A DNA stretch of 64,000 bases from an uncultured Collinsella sp. (lineage in GTDB: Bacteria > Actinomycetota > Coriobacteriia > Coriobacteriales > Coriobacteriaceae). The notes under the pieces were generated by a model, which saw only the letters and a list, made by a program, of their open reading frames with translations, did no database searches and was not told where the DNA came from. Location: contig UQIT01000002.1 in the NCBI GenBank assembly GCA_900541175.1, positions 1 to 64,000 of the forward strand. The letters are read 5' to 3'. Position 1 is the first letter of the stretch. The number at the start of each line of letters is the position of its first letter. The position numbers were made by a program, and so were the translations under genes. Of the stretch, positions 49,749-57,908 are shown piece after piece.

Positions 49749-51506
49749 CTACAGCTGCCAGGCAGCCGCCTCCTTTTGCAGCGCAACCATACGGGCAAAT
49801 TCTCCACCTGCCGCCTTGAGCTGCGCCGGAGTGCCCTGCTCGGCAACCACACCATCCTTGAGCACGACGATTTTGTCGGCATTTTCCACCGTACGCATAC
49901 GGTGGGCAATAACGATAACCGTCTTACCTGCAAGCAGACGGGAGAGCGCCTGCTGTACCACGGTCTCATTCTCCACATCCAAGCTCGCCGTCGCCTCGTC
50001 CAGCAGCACGATGGGCGCGTCTTTGAGCAGCGCACGGGCGATAGAGATGCGCTGGCGCTCGCCACCGGAAAGTTTGGAGCCGTTCTCGCCGATCATGGTG
50101 TCGTAGCCCTGCGGCATGCGGCTCACGAACTCGTCGCAGTTGGCGGCACGCGCGGCCGCAAGCACTTCCTCATCGGTGGCATCACGACGCCCGAGGCGGA
50201 TGTTTCCCATCACGGTGTCGTCAAAGAGCAGCACGTCTTGGAACACGATGGCGTAGTCGCGCAGCAGCACCTCGGGATCAACGCCCGCAACATCCACGCC
50301 ACCCACGGTGACCGTGCCTTCGGTGGCATCCCAAAAGCGCGCGGCCAGGCGGCTCACCGTAGACTTACCGGAACCCGAAGGACCGACCAGCGCCGTAACT
50401 TCGCCTTCCTTGGCGGTAAAGCTCACATCGGTAAGAACTTTCTCGCCGGCACGGCCGTCCTCGCCCGCACCATAGCCAAATGCCACGTGATCGAACACCA
50501 CATCGTGGCCCACGGGCTCAAATTTCTCGCTGCCCCGCGCCACAGGCTCTTCCATGATGGAACGCATGCGCTTGGCAGACGACTCGGCGGCAAACAGCTC
50601 GGACATTAACATTAACGCCTGGTCAAAGGGCGCATAGATACGGCTCACCATAAGCAGGAAGGCAAACAACACCAAAAAGTCGACCTGGCCGGAGGCGACC
50701 ACCGCGGCGCCCGTAACCAGCGTGGTGGCAATGCCCAGACGCAGGATGACAAAGGCGGAATTGACCAAAAGCCCGTTAGCGAGCTCGCCCTTGGTGGTCT
50801 CGCGCTCCTCGGCATCGATCACGGCGTTGAGTCCCTCAAGATAATGGGCCTCCTGGTTGGTGGCGCGGATCTCGCAAGCGCAGTCGAGCGTCTCTTGAAT
50901 TGCCTCGGTAACCTTGACCTTCTCGGCGCGCACGCGATCGAACACCGGAGTCATGGGGCCGCGTGTTAGATACAGCACGGCAAAGGCCACGGGAACGCTC
51001 CAAAACGCCGCGATCGCCAGCTGCCAGCAAAAGAACAGCGACGCCACGAACACAATGGCGCTTGCGATGATGGCACCCCAAAGCTCTCCCAGCACGTGGC
51101 TGTAGGCGTGCTCCATGGCCTGGACGTCACCCATGATGGTCTCGGTTAAATCGGCCAGATCACGACGACCGAAAAACGACAGCGGCAGTTTGCGCAAGCG
51201 CTCGGCAATCTCCATACGCTGCTTGCCGCACTCCTCGTAAAAGATGCAGTAGGTGTAGTAATACTGCTGCCAGTTAGAGGCAAAGAGCAACACGAAAAAG
51301 ACCAGGAGGCCGCCCACAATCGGCAGGGCATCCGGTAGGTCGGCGCCGGTGGCGAGATGCTCGACAAAGCCGGCCATAACCAGGAATAAAAAGCCCATGC
51401 CGGCCATGGTAATGAGATTGGTGAGCGTGGTCCAGAAAATGCCGCGTTTTACGCCGGCGACGCCTTTATCGGATAGGAAATACTTCTTTTGGAATGAGGC
51501 GAACAT
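49749..51506 (-). CDS. ABC transporter, fused membrane-ATPase subunit (second of pair)
   Basis: A 585-residue half-transporter. The six-helix membrane domain (to about 310) is followed by an ATPase domain: Walker A LVGPSGSGKSTVSRL, Q-loop VFQDVLLF, signature LSGGERQRISIARAL, Walker B IVLLDEATASLDVEN and H-loop AHRMRTV. It is adjacent to the partner gene, whose TAA stop abuts its ATG. The pair forms a heterodimer with two unequal ATPase sites. Confidence 0.9.
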   Translation of the reverse strand: MFASFQKKYFLSDKGVAGVKRGIFWTTLTNLITMAGMGFLFLVMAGFVEHLATGADLPDALPIVGGLLVFFVLLFASNWQQYYYTYCIFYEECGKQRMEIAERLRKLPLSFFGRRDLADLTETIMGDVQAMEHAYSHVLGELWGAIIASAIVFVASLFFCWQLAIAAFWSVPVAFAVLYLTRGPMTPVFDRVRAEKVKVTEAIQETLDCACEIRATNQEAHYLEGLNAVIDAEERETTKGELANGLLVNSAFVILRLGIATTLVTGAAVVASGQVDFLVLFAFLLMVSRIYAPFDQALMLMSELFAAESSAKRMRSIMEEPVARGSEKFEPVGHDVVFDHVAFGYGAGEDGRAGEKVLTDVSFTAKEGEVTALVGPSGSGKSTVSRLAARFWDATEGTVTVGGVDVAGVDPEVLLRDYAIVFQDVLLFDDTVMGNIRLGRRDATDEEVLAAARAANCDEFVSRMPQGYDTMIGENGSKLSGGERQRISIARALLKDAPIVLLDEATASLDVENETVVQQALSRLLAGKTVIVIAHRMRTVENADKIVVLKDGVVAEQGTPAQLKAAGGEFARMVALQKEAAAWQL

Positions 51507-53333
51507 TTAGGCCTCGCCTCCCTTCGTGACGGCGGCATCCGCGGTCGCTGCAGTGATTTTCCAGCTCGCGGCCTGTTCGTATTCGGCCCACATCTTGGCA
51601 TACAGACCCTCTTGGGACAGCAACTCGGCATGGGTACCCGACTCCTGCACGCTGCCCTGGTTGAGCACCACGATTTGGTCTGCGCCCACTACAGTCGAGA
51701 GTCGGTGCGCAATCATAATGACCGTGCGACCCGCCGCCAGCTTGCTAAAGGCGCGCTGGATGAGCGCCTCGTTCTCGGGGTCGGCAAACGCCGTGGCCTC
51801 ATCGAGCACCACGATAGGCGCGTCTTTAAGGATCGCGCGGGCGAGGGCCACGCGCTGGACCTCGCCGCCCGAAAGATATGCTCCGTCGGCACCGAGCATG
51901 GTATTGATGCCCTGTGGGAGCTTGGCCACAATATCGTCGCACTGAGCTGCGGAGAGGGCCGCACGCACTTCGTCGTCAGTGGCCGTAGGCTTGGAGGCGC
52001 GCACGTTATCGGCAAGTGTTTGCCTGAACAGCTGGTTGGTCTGGAACACAAAGGCGACCTGGTCCATAAGCTCGTGCGGATCCATATCGCGAACGTCCAC
52101 ACCGCCTACGAGCACTCGACCCGAGGAGACATCCCAAAAACGCGGGATCAGGCTTGCGCAGGTTGACTTACCGCCACCCGAGGGACCCACCAGGGCGAGG
52201 GTGCTACCCGCGGAAACGCTAAAACTCACATGGCTAACGGCAGGTGCTTCGGCACCCTCGTACGTAAAGCTCACGTCCTCAAATCGCACGTCGCCGCCGG
52301 CAGGGTGCTTGGGTTGGGCGGGCACGGAGAGCTGCTTGGAATCCATGATGCTTCGGATGCGAGCCAGCGAATCGGCACTCATCTGAGAGGCCTCGCCCAC
52401 AAACATGAGCTTGGTCATGGCCGTCGGTACCACGACCGAAAATATCGCGTAAAACGTGAAGTTGGCCATAAAATGCGCGAAGTCCGTCTCGCCCGGCGCC
52501 AACAGCAACGCCACGGGCAGCAGGAATGCCACAAGGCCATTGAGCGCGGTTAGGTTGAGTACCTGCGGACCTCGGCAGAACGTGCCCGCATAGCTTTGTG
52601 CCATGTCGGCGTATTCGGCAATCGCATCGTGGAAGGCCTTGAAGGAGTAGACCGTCTGCTGAAACACCTTGACCACGGGGATGCCGCGTACATATTCGGT
52701 GCCGGTCTTGTTCATCTTGACCAGCGCTCCCATGTAGGCCTTCATGAACTCGGCGCCTTTGCCGCTCATCATGGTGGCCATGGCGCCAAGCGAAACGACG
52801 ACCGAGATAAGGCATGCCACGCCCAAGCGCCAATCGAGGGCGAAAAGCAGCACGAGCAGGCCTGCGACCATGGCGGTGGCGCCGGCGATATCGGGCAGCA
52901 TGTGCGCGAGCAGGGTCTCGGTGGAGGCGGCGCATCCGTCTACAATACGGCGCAGCTCACCGGTGGCGTGCGTGTCAAAGTAGCCAAGCGGCAACTTAAG
53001 CAGGTGCTCGCTCGTAGTCTTGCGGATATTGGACGCGCAGCGAAACGCAGACAGGTGCGTGCACATGAGCCCCACGAAATAAGCTACGATGCTTGCCAGC
53101 GCAAACCCCACGGCCCACCAACCGTACATCGCGATGTTAGTGGCTTCGCTCCAGTTGGGCGCCACGGCGATCAGGTCGCGCGCGACAAGCCAAATGCACA
53201 CGTACGGGCCAAAGCTCAGCAGCTGCGAGAGCGCCGAGAGCGCCATGCCCAAATACGTTAGGAATTTGCGGTCGCCGGCATACGCGAGCAGCTCGCCGAT
53301 GCCTCCACCTTCCCTTTTTGATTCCTTTGCCAT
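51507..53333 (-). CDS. ABC transporter, fused membrane-ATPase subunit, siderophore-importer-like
   Basis: A 608-residue half-transporter; ATG 53333 follows AAAGGA. Walker A is LVGPSGGGKSTCASL; the signature is YLSGGEVQRVALARAI; Walker B reads VLDEATAFADPENE. The AFADPEN form is typical of YbtPQ/IrtAB-type transporters, which import ferric siderophores despite an exporter-like fold. With the AraC regulator encoded divergently, this suggests iron-siderophore uptake. No binding protein or siderophore synthase is nearby, so a role in export or another cargo remains possible. Confidence 0.85.
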   Translation of the reverse strand: MAKESKREGGGIGELLAYAGDRKFLTYLGMALSALSQLLSFGPYVCIWLVARDLIAVAPNWSEATNIAMYGWWAVGFALASIVAYFVGLMCTHLSAFRCASNIRKTTSEHLLKLPLGYFDTHATGELRRIVDGCAASTETLLAHMLPDIAGATAMVAGLLVLLFALDWRLGVACLISVVVSLGAMATMMSGKGAEFMKAYMGALVKMNKTGTEYVRGIPVVKVFQQTVYSFKAFHDAIAEYADMAQSYAGTFCRGPQVLNLTALNGLVAFLLPVALLLAPGETDFAHFMANFTFYAIFSVVVPTAMTKLMFVGEASQMSADSLARIRSIMDSKQLSVPAQPKHPAGGDVRFEDVSFTYEGAEAPAVSHVSFSVSAGSTLALVGPSGGGKSTCASLIPRFWDVSSGRVLVGGVDVRDMDPHELMDQVAFVFQTNQLFRQTLADNVRASKPTATDDEVRAALSAAQCDDIVAKLPQGINTMLGADGAYLSGGEVQRVALARAILKDAPIVVLDEATAFADPENEALIQRAFSKLAAGRTVIMIAHRLSTVVGADQIVVLNQGSVQESGTHAELLSQEGLYAKMWAEYEQAASWKITAATADAAVTKGGEA

Positions 53334-53447
53334 GAGATTCCTTTCTAACGGCTTGAGAGTTAACCGTAATGATCTTATCATTGCTGTGTTAGCCATGGCT
53401 CACAATCAAGCCAGGCGTGGACGTTTCTGCAAAGGAAAGGAACGCTT

Positions 53448-54452
53448 TTGCAAATACGGCGGGCGGCGACCGACATAACCGAGCTCTATGCACCACAGTT
53501 TGAGCAGTTTGGCCTGGAGCTTTCCGGCAAGGGCGCAGTCTTTACCGGCGAGGTGGCAAACGATCGGGCGCACGGACGCGCATGGATCATGCCCATCTCC
53601 CCCACCTGCATCGTTATGGAGCATTTCATCACCCCGACGCACGATATGTACCTGGCCGAATACACACCCGAGCCATACGCCTGCGTGAGCGAGGTCAGCG
53701 CGCCTACACTTACATGCATGCCCGAGGCTGGCATAACGCCCGCGAACCTTAAACCATTGCATGGACCGTGGCCAAACAATGCCGTTTGCAGCTTTATCCA
53801 AGATAGCTGTGGCGAGGAATTAAGCCCACTGTTTGCAGGGCAACTCTACCACTCACGCTCGGTGCTCTTTTTGCCTGGATATTTTGACGAACTGGAGCAC
53901 CGCTATCCCACCGAGTTCGCGGGAATCTTTGAGGCGTTTGCCGAACCATGGCACGAGGAAGCGACGTCTGCCATCTGCCACACGCTGCGCCGGATTAACG
54001 AGGACCGCGCCCACACCATAGGCGGACACGTCTATATGCAGGGCATCGTGGAGACCATGGTCGCGGAGCTCGCCTGTTCGCGCGCGGCCCACAAGCAGGC
54101 GCGGCAGGCGGCAGACACACGCGTCAGCATAACCATTGCCGAAGAAGCAACGGCAATGATTGAGCGCGCGCTCGACAAAGGCAGACGTGTGGGTATCAAC
54201 GAGGTGGCCGAGAGGCTCTACACAAGCCGCTCCAAACTATGCGCCACCTTTAAGGCCCAAACTGGCGAGTCCCTGGGCGTCTACATTCGCAGACGCCGCA
54301 TGGAGCGAGCACAGGACCTTTTGGCCGATAGCGCGCTCACGATAGCGCAGGTGGCAGAGCGTCTAGGCTACCCTCAGCAAGCCGCCTTCGCCCAAGCTTT
54401 CAAACAACACACCGGCATGACACCCACGGCTTGGCGAAGCAAGCATCGCTAA
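53448..54452 (+). CDS. AraC-family transcriptional regulator
   Basis: A 334-residue regulator with a C-terminal AraC double HTH: GINEVAERLYTSRSKLCATFKAQTG and LTIAQVAERLGYPQQAAFAQAFKQHTGMTP. The N-terminal 200 residues are a divergent sensing domain with several Cys. TTG 53448 is chosen because AAAGGAAAGG lies just upstream and no ATG fits. It is divergent from the ABC pair, an arrangement like YbtA with YbtPQ, where the regulator senses the siderophore. Confidence 0.85.
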   Translation: MQIRRAATDITELYAPQFEQFGLELSGKGAVFTGEVANDRAHGRAWIMPISPTCIVMEHFITPTHDMYLAEYTPEPYACVSEVSAPTLTCMPEAGITPANLKPLHGPWPNNAVCSFIQDSCGEELSPLFAGQLYHSRSVLFLPGYFDELEHRYPTEFAGIFEAFAEPWHEEATSAICHTLRRINEDRAHTIGGHVYMQGIVETMVAELACSRAAHKQARQAADTRVSITIAEEATAMIERALDKGRRVGINEVAERLYTSRSKLCATFKAQTGESLGVYIRRRRMERAQDLLADSALTIAQVAERLGYPQQAAFAQAFKQHTGMTPTAWRSKHR

Positions 54453-54516
54453 GGCCCAAGCTCCCTGGCCGTAACGGAGCGATTAATTAGCCGCCGCCCG
54501 TCAGCTCACCCAGGAT

Positions 54517-55881
54517 CTAAACGTCAAGATGTGCACAATCAAGCGCCTTTTTGATAAGAGGGACAGATCGATCAGCCAAATACAACGGAATGTTGAGCAC
54601 CCCGTCGTCGAGCTTTAGGTTCTTAAGTGAGTAGCGGACCCTCAATGGAGTCGTCTCCGCATGCTTGTCGGCATAGTACTTAAGGCTCTTGGAATGAACG
54701 ACCTCTCCCGATTTGACCTCGACGGGAACAATTTCGTTTCCGACTTGAATCAAAAAATCGACTTCGTGCTTCGGCTTCTCGTTTGTCCAATAACGCGGAG
54801 CAGCATCTAACTGTGAAAGTAATGCCTGAAGCACATAGTTCTCGGCGAACGAACCTTTGAACTCCGAAAATAGCGCATCCGAGATGGCAAAAGCGGACGC
54901 ATCCAGCCTTGCCATGCGGCGCAGCAAGCCGACATCAAGACAGTAGACTTTAAATGCCTTGAGGTCATCGTACGCAGAGAGCGGCACACCACCGGCAGCA
55001 TTAAGGCGAACCGCCGTGATGAGCCCAGCATCGGCAAGCCATTCCAGAGCATCCTCGTATTCTCGAGCACGAGCCCCCTCGCGCACCGCACCCCAAACGA
55101 ACTTTTTGTTCTCGCGCGCCAACTGAGCTGGAATCGAGTTCCATATTTGCGAAAGCTTGGCGAACTGCGCACGGCCACCATGCTTGGCAAAATCGCGCTC
55201 GTAGGAATCCAAGAGATCAGACAACACCTTATCGACCTGAACGATATCGCCCGTCTCCACCCACCGGCCAAGAGCCTCTGGCATGCCGCCGCATGCAAAA
55301 TAACGACGAAGATGCTCGACGAGACGGACATGGAAGAAATCGGGCACTGTCTCGATCTGATCCAGGCCGCCAAGGTATTCGTCGTAGTTTGCAGCGCCCT
55401 CGGCTTTCAGAAACTCGGAAAAGCTCATGGGGCGCATCTCCATGAACTCGACCTTTCCCACCGGAAAAGCGCTGGTCTCACGGGACAAGCGAACGCCCAA
55501 CAAAGACCCTGCGCATGCGACGTGATACTCGGGGGCCTCGTCACAGAAGTATTTAAGGGCGCCGACTGCAGAAGGACAATCCTGGATCTCATCAATAATA
55601 AGCAGCGTTTCGCCGGGCTCGATAGGCTGTCCAAGTGCCAGGGAAAGATTTGAGATGATCCGTCGAGGATCGCGCGTACCTTCGAAAAACTGAGCGTACT
55701 CGCTCTGTACCCCAGGTGACGGCTCCTCGAGCGTCAGATACACAAAATTGAGGTACGAGGTTCGGCCGAACTCCTTAAGCGCCCACGTCTTTCCAACCTG
55801 GCGCGCCCCCTTAAGGATAAGCGGCTTACGATATTCTGACGCTTTCCAAGCGTTAAGCTTGGCAATGATATCTCGCTGCAT
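54517..55881 (-). CDS. AAA_14/DUF4143 ATPase
   Basis: A 454-residue protein. The N-terminal ATPase has Walker A LKGARQVGKTWALKEF and Walker B LLIIDEIQDCPSAV; CAGSLLGVRLSRETSAFPVGKVE follows. The C-terminal DUF4143 part has FKGSFAENYVLQAL and HEVDFLIQVGNEIVPVEVKSG, a PD-(D/E)xK-like nuclease-fold segment. The family is abundant in anaerobes and its cellular role is unclear. A repeat-bearing operator-like region lies directly upstream. Confidence 0.88.
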   Translation of the reverse strand: MQRDIIAKLNAWKASEYRKPLILKGARQVGKTWALKEFGRTSYLNFVYLTLEEPSPGVQSEYAQFFEGTRDPRRIISNLSLALGQPIEPGETLLIIDEIQDCPSAVGALKYFCDEAPEYHVACAGSLLGVRLSRETSAFPVGKVEFMEMRPMSFSEFLKAEGAANYDEYLGGLDQIETVPDFFHVRLVEHLRRYFACGGMPEALGRWVETGDIVQVDKVLSDLLDSYERDFAKHGGRAQFAKLSQIWNSIPAQLARENKKFVWGAVREGARAREYEDALEWLADAGLITAVRLNAAGGVPLSAYDDLKAFKVYCLDVGLLRRMARLDASAFAISDALFSEFKGSFAENYVLQALLSQLDAAPRYWTNEKPKHEVDFLIQVGNEIVPVEVKSGEVVHSKSLKYYADKHAETTPLRVRYSLKNLKLDDGVLNIPLYLADRSVPLIKKALDCAHLDV

Positions 55882-55900
55882 GACCGAACCTCCCGCAAAG

Positions 55901-55975
55901 AAACTTCCGCAAACGTGATATTTCCCACATTTTACCCTAGATAAAACGTGATATTTATCACATTTACGGAAGTTT
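55901..55975. promoter_or_regulatory. Operator-like region upstream of DUF4143 ATPase
   Basis: AAACTTCCG (55901-55909) and CGGAAGTTT (55967-55975) are inverted. Inside, AAACGTGATATTT occurs twice as a perfect direct repeat (55911-55923 and 55944-55956), and the second copy extends to the dyad GTGATATTTATCAC. The spacing of 33 bases, three helical turns, suits cooperative binding of a repressor. Confidence 0.6.
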
Positions 55976-56013
55976 TAAGCTCATTTCGCCACACTTTCAT
56001 CACATTTAAAAGG

Positions 56014-56035
56014 CGGAGGCGCATTTTGCGCCTCC
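56014..56035 (-). terminator. gatCAB operon hairpin
   Basis: Perfect stem CGGAGGCGC / GCGCCTCCG with a 4-nt loop and CCTTTTAAATG on the minus strand. It lies about 200 bases downstream of gatB, beyond structured element B. Confidence 0.75.
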
Positions 56036-56086
56036 GTCACCATCTTTCCTATCAGCCTACCTGACCCGAACGGCCGAGTCGTTGCA

Positions 56087-56227
56087 GAACCCGGGAGCCC
56101 CGGCAGGGCGGGTGCTTGCTCAAAATGAGTTCCGCACGCAAAGAAGGCCACTTAATGTGACCTTCGTCTTGCGCAGGACTGTTCGAAATTTTGAGGAAGC
56201 ACCCGCCCTGCCGGGGCTCCCGGGTTC
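56087..56227 (-). ncRNA. Structured 3'-UTR element, copy B
   Basis: Outer arms of 40 bp (56087-56126 with 56188-56227) pair with one mismatch and contain GGGAGCCCCGG, as in copy A. On the minus strand the interior reads ACAGTCCTG (56182-56174), an inner hairpin with CACATTAAGTG at its tip (56159-56149), and GTGCGGAACTC (56137-56127). The blocks are identical to copy A while the stems differ. It begins 4 bases after the gatB stop and is in sense with gatB. The RNA function is inferred. Confidence 0.55.
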
Positions 56228-56231
56228 CCGT

Positions 56232-57908
56232 TTACGAGAGCGACGTTCTCAGCAACTCGTTGAAGAGCTTCGGGTTGCCCTTGCCGCGGCTTGCCTTCAT
56301 GCACTGGCCCACCAAAAAGCCGATGACCTTCTGGTTGCCGTCACGATACTGCTGCGCCTGATCGGCACAGTTAGCCAGCACCTCGTCCACGATCGGCTGT
56401 AGCGCGCCGGCATCGCTCACCTGGCGCATACCGCGCTCGTCGACGATCTTGTTGGGATCGTCACCGGTCTGAGCCATGGCCTCAAAGACCTCGTGCGCTT
56501 GGTTGGAGCTGATGGCATCGGTCGCCAGCAGCTTGGCAAGGGCTGCCACCTGAGCCGGCGCGATGCCGGACTCGGCCAGCGAGACGCCTGCACCCTTAAG
56601 GTAGGCGATCATCTCGTTCACCAGCAGGTTTGCGACCGTCTGAGCCTCCTTGCCAGCCATACCGGCAGCGGCCGCCTCAAAGAAGTCAGCAAACTCGGGG
56701 TCGCCGGCAATCTGCTCGGCGTCGGCCGTCTTAATGCCAAAGTCAGCCTCAAAACGGGCACGCTTGGCATCGGGCAGCTCGGGGATCTCGCCACGGCAGC
56801 GGTCGATGAACTCGTCGTCCAGATCGAACGGCGCCAGATCGGGGTCGGGGAACAGACGATAGTCGTCGGCCGTCTCCTTCACACGCATGACCACGGTGCG
56901 CTTACGGCTGGGCTCCCAGTGGCGGGTCTCCTGGTAGATAATGCCGCCCTCCTCGAGCACCTCGGCCTGACGGCAAATCTCGTAGGCAAGGCCATCGTGC
57001 AGGCTCTTAAACGAGTTGAGGTTCTTGAGCTCGGTCTTGGTGCCCAGCTTGGTCTCGCCGCGGCGGCGCAGCGACACGTTTCCGTCGCAGCGCATGGAGC
57101 CCTTCTCCATGGAGCAGTCCGAAATGCCCAGCGTCACAAAGATGCGACGGAGCTTCTCCATAAACAGGCGCGCTTCCTCGGGCGTGCGCAAATCGGGCTC
57201 AGTCACGAGCTCAATCAAAGGCGTGCCGCAACGGTTGTAGTCGACGAGCGACTCGGCCGCGGCGGTAATGCGGCCCTCGGCGCCGCCCACGTGCACCATC
57301 TTGGCGGCGTCCTCCTCCATGTGGATGCGCAGGATGCGGATGGGCACCGTGTAGGAACCATCCTCGCGACGCTCGGGCATCCGCAGGTTGGACGCGTCAT
57401 AGCTGGCCAGGTGGCCGGCGCGCTGGTTGCCCTCGCGCATGGTCGACGTCATGGACGTGGACAGGCCCTCGGCATTGGCCGAGGCGCTCGCCAGGCTCTG
57501 GGCCTCGGCCTCACCAAACGCGCAGTCGGGGCGCTCGGCGGCACCGCGACCGGTCACGTCCAGGTCCAGGTGGCCGTACATGGCAAAGGCGACCGGACCC
57601 TGCGTGGTCTGGAAGTTCTTGGCCATATCGGGATAGAAGTAGTGCTTGCGGTAGAACATCGAGTGGCGCTGGATCTCGCAGTTGGTGGCGAGACCGGCCT
57701 TGACGATGCTCTCGATGGCGCGCTTGTTGGGCACCGGCAGGGCGCCGGGCAGGCCCAGGCACACCGGGCACACGTTGGCGTTGGGCTCGTCATCGTGGCT
57801 AAGCTTGCAGTTGCAGAACATCTTGGTATCGAGTGCGGTGAGCTCGGTATGGATCTCCAGGCCGATCACGGCCTCCCAATCCTGCAGGACCTCGGAAAGC
57901 TCCTTCAT
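56232..57908 (-). CDS. gatB: Asp-tRNA(Asn)/Glu-tRNA(Gln) amidotransferase subunit B
   Basis: A 558-residue GatB that activates and amidates misacylated tRNA. VIGLEIHTELTALDTKMFCNC with CPVCLGLPG gives the Cys4 zinc site, and HSMFYRKHYFYPDMAKNFQ is the kinase-like core. It is longer than most GatB (about 475-500). About 55-60 extra residues lie between positions 112 and 188, rich in Ala/Ser (AQSLASASANAEGLSTSM), before the usual IRIHMEED-type motif. The C-terminal YqeY-like tail domain is complete. It overlaps gatA by one base. Confidence 0.95.
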   Translation of the reverse strand: MKELSEVLQDWEAVIGLEIHTELTALDTKMFCNCKLSHDDEPNANVCPVCLGLPGALPVPNKRAIESIVKAGLATNCEIQRHSMFYRKHYFYPDMAKNFQTTQGPVAFAMYGHLDLDVTGRGAAERPDCAFGEAEAQSLASASANAEGLSTSMTSTMREGNQRAGHLASYDASNLRMPERREDGSYTVPIRILRIHMEEDAAKMVHVGGAEGRITAAAESLVDYNRCGTPLIELVTEPDLRTPEEARLFMEKLRRIFVTLGISDCSMEKGSMRCDGNVSLRRRGETKLGTKTELKNLNSFKSLHDGLAYEICRQAEVLEEGGIIYQETRHWEPSRKRTVVMRVKETADDYRLFPDPDLAPFDLDDEFIDRCRGEIPELPDAKRARFEADFGIKTADAEQIAGDPEFADFFEAAAAGMAGKEAQTVANLLVNEMIAYLKGAGVSLAESGIAPAQVAALAKLLATDAISSNQAHEVFEAMAQTGDDPNKIVDERGMRQVSDAGALQPIVDEVLANCADQAQQYRDGNQKVIGFLVGQCMKASRGKGNPKLFNELLRTSLS

